Source: Diphasiastrum complanatum (lineage: Eukaryota; Streptophyta; Lycopodiopsida; Lycopodiales; Lycopodiaceae). Taken from it: DNA of 64,000 bases. The translations under genes and the position numbers were made by a program. Within the stretch, counting starts at the first letter, position 1, and the number at the start of each line of letters is the position of its first letter. This document shows positions 51,269 through 61,249 of this stretch, in pieces. The DNA is taken from the NCBI GenBank assembly GCA_029204225.1, contig CM055108.1:2882348-2946347 (forward strand), in the 5' to 3' direction. A model generated the notes under the pieces. That model was not told the DNA's origin. It searched no databases and worked only from the letters and a program-made list of their open reading frames with translations.

Positions 51269-54200
51269 TTAATGTCTTTTCCATGCCAAAAGGCATACAA
51301 GACTAAAAGTACATGTCAAGTATGTGGTAACAGTGGGAGCGTATGAAATGTCTCCGAAATTGTAAGAAAGGAACATCTACTATGAACCAATATAAATGAA
51401 ATGCAACTGGATGTCTAGAATAGATAACACTACCATCATGTCCTGTTGGTGCTGATGCTTTAAAAGGATGTGATGCAAGCTGCAACATGGGGGAGCTCTG
51501 GTAACCGCTGATGTCGACTATGAATGTGAGAGGTATGTCTCCTTGTAAGAGGTCTGACGGCTCGAGCAACATGGCTATGAATGGTGCCCTGTCTTTGATC
51601 TCTGTGAGCAGGTATGTCGTCATCAACATCAAGCTCTAGGTCACGTCGTGACCTTCTCCTAGAGAAGAAGGAAGCTGTCAAAGGTTGAGGAATAGTATGC
51701 TGAGATGTTTGACATAGATCCATCATCCCGCCGCAGTAGGAACATCTCTTGTAACATAAGTGCAACGAAATCCCCGTATGCTATGAGAGATCGTAGAGTG
51801 GTGGGCATGTCGCGAAACAGACAGTAGTACCTCCCTTGATCAAAAAATAGACAGCGCATCTAAAGATAAAATGCTCCTCAAACTCCACCTTGGCCAAAGA
51901 GCATAACGATACCTCTAGATCAAGGAAGTGAGTCCGGTAGAAGTCAGGCTTAATCCCTAATTGTCTGCTCCAAGTATGATCAGGATATGCTCGATATAAA
52001 AAGCGTCTAATATACTGATGAGTACCCGAGGGAAGCTCTGTGATGGAGATACCAAAGGACTCAAGGAGGAGGTGAGATGCTCGAGAAAACCATGACAATT
52101 TATAGCCTTGATCATGGAGACCATGTGAGGAAGCGGAGAGCTGCATCTATCTATATAGGTGGAACATCAAATTCAGCAAGAAGGATTTCATGTGGAACGG
52201 AAGGATTCGCCCGAATCATAAGAGCTGGGTGGTCTGTAATCTCGAGATATTGGCCCAGTGTGAGGAAGAAAGACCGGTACACCATGCCTCGGCTGCAAAT
52301 AAAGCTATGGGGGTGACAATGGTGAATGGCATGAAAGAGTCAACACTTACTCCGAGCATCCCGAATGGTCTTTTGGAAACAAAACCACTCTAGCTAACAA
52401 GGGAGACATGCCCCTTCTGTTACGAGCTCGTGACCAGTGTCGAACTCTAGAGAACACAGATAGGTCAGATACCACAGTCAAGGTCGTGTCTAGCGTACAC
52501 GACCAACAGGGCAAGACAGTGAGTAGTGTGCCCCAGCACGGTCCATAGCCATGGCGGGCCTAACACAGTCTAGGGACCCTGTCAACAGGACAGGGCCCCC
52601 AGTTGGGTCCCGACGTGCAGTCGGCCATGTTAGTGCCATGTGGCCGACACTTGGCAGTTGCATGCTACTAGTCCTCACACTGGGCTAGGAGGGGCTTACT
52701 CTATATCAGGGAGTAGGCAAGGTTGGGTGGATCAGTTAGTGTTTGCCCTACTGTGGTGTTAGGATCTATTACACTGGTATCAGAGCCATCTCGATCTTTG
52801 GGAGCTTAGTAGCAGCAATAGAGAAAGCTATCAGAGGATAGGAAAAATCTCTCAGTTTCTCAGAAAGAATTAGAGGAGGAGAATCGCTGTAGGTGCAGCC
52901 TTCAACTTCTGAATTTCACTGAGAATTTACAGTTGTAGGAAGTAGAATTCCTTGTGGAAGAAACTCGCTGGAAAAGCAGATGTTCTACACTGATTTTAGA
53001 GAGTTTTGTATAGATTTCCCAGCGGAATTAGAGGAGGAATAAGCAAGCACCTCCATCGCTGTATATTCAGAGACTTGCATCTGGTTTCCAGGGGAAAATT
53101 CAGTAGTTCTCAGCGATTTTGAAGCCAAAATGGACGAGCAGGGTCAGCGCTGCCAGTACTTCTGAAAATCCAGATTTTAGATAAAGTTTTGGGCCCCAAC
53201 TTCAAAGATTTGGAGCAATAATACTTCTGCCAGATCAGCGAGCAGGGGGTTTCTGAAATTCCAGAATTCAGAAGTGCCTTTGGACTTCAAATTTGGCTTT
53301 TTGTGAACAAATCGAGGTGCTGTCAGATCAGCGAGGGGGGATAGGGGATAGCAAAAGATTTCAGATCTTTTTGCATTTTTTCCACCTTCTATTCAAAATT
53401 CTCAGAGCCACAGGTCTGAAAGCAGTTGAGGAAGAGCTGAGAGGGCTTTTCTTGATTTCTCTCTGTGGAAGTATAGTTCTCAGAAAGAGCTAAGTTTTCT
53501 TTCCTTACTTTGTATAGTTGTAAATTAGTCTTTCTGACATTGTTTTTCAGAAGTTAAGGTACCTCTCTTTCAGTTCTGAAAATGACCACTCCTCAGGGAC
53601 CTGATCAACCCCGGAGAGAGGCATCGACGAGCTTGAAACAGAAGCCTTGGCTTACAGTAAAGGGAAAGAACCCATGGAAATGGAAGAACAGGAACAGTTC
53701 ACCGAAGAACTCGACGAACTGGTTACCAAGGAGCAGTTTCTCCACTTGGTAACAGAGGTGGATGAACTGAAGTTGGCATCAGCCAATTTCAAGTCCAGTG
53801 TGGACGACTCGTTCGCTGAACTCAAAGGCTTGATTTTGAGTTCCGCGAAAGGAAGCCTTCCCTCCACTTCTCGGTTGTCCCCTTTTCGACTTCCATCAGT
53901 TTCGGGTGAGACTTTGCGGTCTCACCCCAGTGTCTTTAAAGATTTAAAGCCTCCTACTTTTATCGGGGAAAAGAAGGATAGAAACGCAGATATTCTACAA
54001 ACCTTCCTCAGCAAATGGAAGAACATTCATGCTCTTAAACAGACCCCGAACCATTTGCAAGCAATTGAGGCCAGTCTTTCCTTAGGGCCCATGGCCTATA
54101 AGTGGTGGTTAAATCTCCAGGAGACTGGGCAGACTCCCCGGTCATGGAAAGCTTTTGAAGAAGCTTTCCTAAGAGAATTCCTACCAGAGAATGAACTTGA

Positions 54201-57200
54201 TAGAGCTTGGGAAGCCTGGGAAAGAATAGTAATGGACAAGTCCCTCATCCAATATATCTCGCAGTACCGAGAAGCAATTTTGAAAATTAAAAATATGGAT
54301 GATTATCAGAAAATCAGGGTATTTGTCCGTGGCCTCAAAGATGAATATAAAGTAGAGTTCCAGAGAAACTCGCCTACTACCCTTGAGCAAGCTCTCAAAT
54401 ATGCTCAAATCTATGATGATTCAGTGGGTAGGAAGAGGGCGAGACAACAGCCTCTTTTTGAGCAGCCTCCTTAGAAAGACTTTCAATTCAAAAAGAAATT
54501 TTTAAAAAGAAAGAAAGAAGATAAATATAAAGCTGAAGCTCCTCAGAAACGCCCTTCACTCATACAGCCCTTAGAACCAGAAGATTTTGAGAAAGCCAAA
54601 CAAGAACGTTTGTGCTTTGTGTGTATGGGCAAGGGACACACAGTCAGATAGTGTCCCAAGGGGCCTTTCACTAAAAAAGATAAAAAAGATAAGAAACAAG
54701 TTCTTCTTGTTCAAAATGTAAGTTTCCCCAGTGACTCGGCAGCTTCCAAGATCAAAGTGTATCGTGAAGATCATGAACACTGTTGCCAGCTGACCTCTGC
54801 AATGCTAGCGAGACCCTTCAGCTTTGGGCCGCATGACCTAGTACGTATGCATGGAAAAGTTGGTAACCAGTCAGTAAGAGTTCTGGTTGATGATGGGGCA
54901 ACCCATAATTTCTTCAACTACACCTTGGTTAAAAAACTTAAACTACCATAAGTACCTAGTCAGCATAGGTACGTAGTTTCACTAGCTAAGGGTGAAGATA
55001 AGAAAATCTGAAAAACTATGGTAAGTAACTTGAATCTTGGTATTCAGGGGTACCAAGATGAAATAAACTTTCAGATAATGCACCTGGATCTCACAGACAT
55101 TGTTCTCGGGAGAGATTGGCTCTACAGTTTAGGACCTTCCCTCCACAGAAATTATCAGGAGAACACCCTCAGCTTTCAACATAAAGTCCGAGAGATCCAG
55201 TTGCATGGGGAGCATGATGTTTCCAACAGCCCTATGGTTTGCAGTTCAAAGCTCTGTCAGCTAATCGGAGACGACGACCATCAAGTTTTCTTATGTGACT
55301 TTCAGTTTATTCCTGAAGTTTCTATTTCTAGTTCTATACAGCAGAAAATTAGTAAATTAGAAACTTTATTGTCTAAATTTAAAGATGTTTTTCCTGAAGA
55401 TTTGCCACATGGTTTGCCACCTAGCAAAGAGGTAGATCATGTAATAAACCTAGTACCAGGTACAGCACCTGTTTCTAAACCTTCGTATCGGGTCAGCCGA
55501 ACAGAGGATGAAGAAATAACTAGGCAGTTAACAGATTATCTTGGGAAAGGCCAAATTCAGACCAGTAGTTCACCATGGGCCTCACCAGTCCTATTGGTGA
55601 AAAAGAAAGAGGGGTCTATGCGTCTTTGCGTAGATTACAGAGCCCTCACAATAAAGAATAAGTACGCTATGCCTCGGGCAGACGAGTTGTTTGATCAACT
55701 TGACAGGGCTTAATTTTTCAGTAAAATAGACCTCAGACTGGGATATCATCAAGTCCGTATAAAGTCGGAAGATGTCTGGAAAACAGCTTTTAGGACTCGT
55801 CACGGTCATTATGAGTTTAAGGTGATGCCATTTGGGCTCACAAATGCTCCAGCTACCTTTATGACCTTGATGAACAGTGTCCTCAGACCATACTTGGGCA
55901 AGTTTGTAGTCGTATTTTTAGATGACATCCTCGTCTACAGCAAAACGAGGAAGGAGCATCTAAAACACCTCAGAAAGGTGTTTCGACTGCTCAGAAAGCA
56001 TAAGCTTTATGCTAAACAATCCAAGTGTGAATTCTTTGTAGAAGAAGTAGCATATTTGGGTCACATTATCTCGTCAGATGGGATTAAAATGGACCCGAAT
56101 AAGGTTAAAGCCATACTCAGTTGGCTAAGACCTCAGAATATTTTGGAACTTCAGACCTTTCTTGGTTTGGCGAGATATTACAGACGATTTGTCAAGGAAT
56201 ATGCTCAGGTAGCAGTTCCCATGACAAATCTTCTTAAGGGGAAGGGAAAGGAGTTCATTTGGGAGTCCGCACAGCAGGAGAGCTTTGATGCTCTCAAAAC
56301 AGCCTTAGCTACTGCACTTGTTTTAAAGATCGTCGACCCCAATCAGCCATTTGTGGTCGAAACAGATGCTAGCGACTTTGCAGTAGATGAAGTGCTAACT
56401 CAGAGTGGATGACCAGTTGCGTTCGAGAGTAAAAAAACTCGAGCCAGCTTAGACTAGGTATAGTGCCTATGAAAAGGAACTCTTTTCTATAGTCCATGCC
56501 CTTAAGACTTGGAGGCATTATTTGTATGGTGCCAACTTTGAGGTCTTGACAGACCATGAAAGTCTCAGATACCTTTGCAATCAACGTGAGCTTAGAGGTC
56601 GGAAAGCTCGTTGGGCAGAGTTGATGCAAGAGTTTGATATGTCTATCAGATATAGATGGGGGAAATTCAATACAGTAGCAGATGCCCTTAGCAGAATGCC
56701 TATGATAAACGAGCTGAGTTTTACTCAGATTCGTAATGAGTTACTCGAGTCCTTGAGAGGGAAGTGCCAGCATGATGCATTCTTCTCTACTATCTGGAAC
56801 TCACTCCAGAGCAGACAGTTACAGACTCCAGAACACAGGGCTGGTGCCAGTTCATCCAAGAATACGGCAGCTTCCGTTGAGGATGATGATGAGTCAAAGT
56901 ATTCGTCATCAGATGACGTTGAGGATTCTGAGCCTGTATTACCCAAGCAAACCCTAGTGGTTGAGGGTCAGTTGACTCAAGGATTCAAATGGAAACAGTA
57001 TTCCATTCAAGATGAGTACTTGCTCTATAGAGATAGACTATGTGTCCCCAATTCAGAGGATTATAGGTAGCAGGTCCTATATGAATGTCATGACAATCCT
57101 AGTGCGGGACACCTAGGCATACAGAAGACCTATGAGCTTTTCGTAGGCAATTTTTTTGGATAGTATGAAAAAGGATGTCCAACAGTATGTAACCAGTTGC

Positions 57201-60200
57201 CAGAAATGTCAAGTAAACAAAGCAGAGCGTTTAAAGGCAGAAGGGTTGTTGCAGCCCTTAGAAATACCAACTGGTAAATGGGAGAGTATCTCCATGGATG
57301 TTATAGTAGGCCTGCCTAAAATCCAAAAGGGTAATGACTCTATATGGGTCACAGTTGACCGTCTGACCAAAATGGCTCATTTTATTCCGACCAAAACAAC
57401 CATTAGAGCTCCAGAGTTAGCGAGGTTGTTTGTAGATGGGCTATTTAAATTGTATGGTCTACCTTCCGGCATAGTCAGCGACCGGGACAGTAAGTGTAAT
57501 GGAAATTTTTGGAGGGCAGTATTCCATCATCTCCATACTAAACTTAATATGAGTACCACTGACCATCCACAGACGGACGGTCAAGCAGAGAGGGTAAATC
57601 AGGTGCTGGAGGATATGCTTCGTGCATACGTCAACAAAAAGCAGACTAATTGGGAGGAGTATCTCTCGATATTAGAGTTTGCTTACAACAGTACCAAACA
57701 TTCAGCTACGGGATACAGCCCATTTATGCTGATGTACGGTTTTCAGCCACGCTCACCCACAACTGTAGGGTTTAAACAAGAAAAAGTTGAAGCAGCCAGA
57801 AACTTTTTAGAGGACCTAAACCAGATGATAGAACATGCTAAGCGTAGCATTAGGCAGTCCCAAGATCGAGCCAGGCATTATGCAGATCCACACAGACGGG
57901 ATGTGCAATTCTCCACTGGTGAGAAAGTCTACTTGAGAGTCCCAGTTGACTCTAAAACCCTCAAATCAGGAGTGTGTACTAAGTTGTCTCTAAGGTATTG
58001 TGGTCCCTTTACCATCAGTAGGAGACTAGGCGAGGTCACCTATGAACTAGAACTCCCACACATTAGTAAGGTTTTTCCAGTCTTTCATGTAAGTCAGTTA
58101 CGAAAAGCCTTAACCAGATCAGAAAATTTGGTAGGGGATAGTGTTCTAGTTCTCCCATTGGATCCTCAGCAACCTCCACATGAAGTAGAGGAGATTCTTG
58201 ATAGTAGAGAGACGCAGACTCGTCATACTCTATACCGAGAATATCTAGTCAAGTGGAATGATCAGCCTGTTGAGAATGCCACTTGGGAAAGAGGCAGCGT
58301 CCTTCGCAAGATTTTTCCAGACTTTGTCTTAGAGGACTAAGACGATTCTTAAGGGGCAGGGAGTGTTACGAGCTTGTGTCCAGTGCCGAACCCTAGAGAA
58401 CACAGATAGGTCAGATACCACAGTCAGGGTCGTGTCCAGCGTACATGACCAACAGGGCAATACAGTGTGAGTAGTGTGCCCCAGCACGGTCCATAGCCAT
58501 GGCGGGCCTAACACAGTCTAGGGATCCTGTCAGCAGGACATGGCCCCCAGTTGGGTCTCAACGTGCAGTCGGCCACGTCAGTGCCATGTGGCCGACACTT
58601 GGCAGTTGCATGCTACTAGTCCTCACACTGGGCTAGGAGGGGCTTACTCTATATCAGTTAGTGTTTGCCCTACTGCGGTGCTAGGATCTATTACACCTTC
58701 CCAAGTCGAGTGGTAGTTGCCTCGCATATTGAATGTAGGGCCAGAGAAAAGTATGTCAGAATTTGTCCTACAAATTCTAGATGGAGTTAGCTAGTCCTAC
58801 TAGCACTAACAAATGAGGATCAGTATAGAGATTAGAGAAACTTAGATTATAGAATAGTGATGACTAAAAAATGACTTTCTAAAAATAGTAATGGCCCCTA
58901 TAATAGCATGGCCAAACTCATGCTAAGGGGTGCCAAATAAACATTAATTCCTAACAAAGTGTCTGCAAATATGTGTATGAAGAAACTACCTCTAGGATCT
59001 GTCCATCGAGAGTGAGTTGCTGACGCTGCATGAAGGCTCGAGAAGTGTTGAAGACCATAACCTTGGTCTTCCCAATGTTCACCCCCAGGCCCCATTTGGT
59101 ACAAAAGCCATGTAAGCAATCCAACTGTCGTTGTAATCCCTCTCTGATTGGGGAGATTAATACCACATCATCGACATAAAAAATAATGGCAATCAGAATG
59201 TCGCCTACTTTGCAACTAGAACTACCGCACTGTGATATGACTCTCTCTAGCTCATCAATGTATAATCCAAAAAGAACCGGTTAAAGAGAACAACCCTGTT
59301 TCACCTGAATGATGCCCTAGATGTGCTCAAAGATGCCACTGCCATGTCGGGACTCGGAAACAACCTAAGATTTCCTCATAAAGAGCCATCACAGCCAGAA
59401 TAATGTCAGTGGAGAAGCCAAGATCACGAAGTCTCTGAATGAGCAAGGAGCGAGGACCAAAATCAAAGCTTTCCTAAAGTCCTCGAAACAACAATAAACC
59501 TTCTCTTTCCTGTGCTTGGCTTCCTCAATCAAAGCCCGGAGCGTGAGGATATGGTTAGTAGTAGAATAATGGGCTCGGAACCCTGCCTCACCCAAATAAG
59601 TAGGTCAGCAACATGGATAAGGAGTTCAGATTCAAGGTCTTCGATATCTCTCTCCTTATGAGAATTCATTCTCTTGATGGCCGCAAGTACCATGTCAAAG
59701 GTGAAGCAGGTGAACTCGGAAGGATGAGGAGAGATAAAAATGGGTGACTTAGTGGGTATGGTGTATAGGCTAGTAGCATAGTCGGCCCATAGGTGGAGGT
59801 CATCCAGAAGAGGTGGTGGGGCACGAGATATAAACTCTCGCCAAAAAGCAGCCGATGAGGAGTTGAAGAGAAGGTCAACGCGACGCTTTCTTTCAAAGTC
59901 ATCATAAGCACGCTTTTGACGATGAAGAGTACGGTGGTATGTATGTTGGGAGGAATGGAGGAGGTGAGGAGCATGAGCACGTGCATGGGTGACAAGATGA
60001 TGAAGAGAACGACATTCAACATCATACCACGGGGGGTGTAGAGGATGAGGCGATAAAGAATGTATGGATTTGCCTTTACGGGGCTTAGAAGGAAAGGCTA
60101 GAAAAGCGGCAGTGTGAAGAGAGGTGGAAAGCAATTTGTGCGTCAACTGTACTGTCATGGGGAAAAGAGCGGAGCAACGAAACCAAAGCCTCTTGGTAGA

Positions 60201-61191
60201 TTGGCATGTATAGAGGACTAAATTTGTATCTGGGTGCACGAGTAAGTGTTTGTTCTAAGCCGAAGGGCTGCATTGTGTAGTTGAAGAGAGCGAAATTCGA
60301 TAAATAGAACGTTGTCATCAAACTTACTATGCCATGCCGTATCGAAACCATCAACAACATGAGATAACTTGGAAACGAGTAAATCTGTAGCTTCTTCTAT
60401 TGGTTTTCCTCCGTTGGCAATGCCTCTTACTCTAATGTTAAAACCCTTTTTGGCACTTCTAGCTTGTTTATTCAAAACTCTCCAAATTGTCATCTATCGT
60501 AGAGGCTGAGATATGAGGATGATTATCTTGCTTGAGGATCGATGTCGTTTCTTCAACCTGTTTTGCAAGTGATGAGAGTTTGTTGCCCATATCGTCCGGT
60601 TTGAAGAGTGCTGCCCATGTCTTTGTCTCTTTGACTTGTTTTTCCAAGCAAGATGTTTTGTTGGAAGTCTCTTCCAAGGCACCATTTTGAGGTATATGTT
60701 TTGCAATTCGTTGCTTAAGATACACATTTTCTTGTTCAAGCTGCTCCATTCGTTTTTTGACACCGAGATCCATAACCAACTTGCCATTCGCAATTTCAAA
60801 GAAGTGTAGTTGTTTCTTAAGGCCGAGGATTTGGTTTCGGATGAAACCGATATCATAAGCACAAAGACTCTCAATAGGCTTGGAAGGAGTGTAATGCCTT
60901 CTAATGCAGCCAGTGGTAGGGGGTCCATTGCTGTAGGTGAAATAGCATTCCCCTCCATCAGGAGGAGAAGAGATTAATAGGGGATGGGGGGGGGGTAGGG
61001 GTACCCCCCTTTTTCTTAGGGGCCATGTGGAAAGTGCAGCACTGGACAGCAAAGTGGAAATCAGCGCTGGCCAGCGACGATGGACAGTAGGGTGGACAGC
61101 AGGGTGGCTCAGCGCGGGCCAGCAGGGTAGCGATGGACAGCAGGGTGGAGATCAGCAAGGGGGAGCCACCATCGGGAGACAGGAGGGCGCC

Positions 61192-61249
<58 letters not shown>

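Larger units (their letters stand above)
52413..58700 (+). mobile_element. Chromovirus (Ty3/gypsy) with TSD ccttc
   Basis: Complete but decayed element, 52,418-58,695, with LTRs of 356 and 332 bp (TGTTACGAG...ATTACA), iMet primer site at 52,775, gag, protease, RT, RNase H, integrase, chromodomain and polypurine tract aaggggcagggag before the right LTR. The target duplication ccttc (52,413-52,417; 58,696-58,700) lies inside LINE copy C, and removing the element restores the LINE sequence found in copy B. Several stops and at least two frameshifts make it non-autonomous today. Confidence 0.95.
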
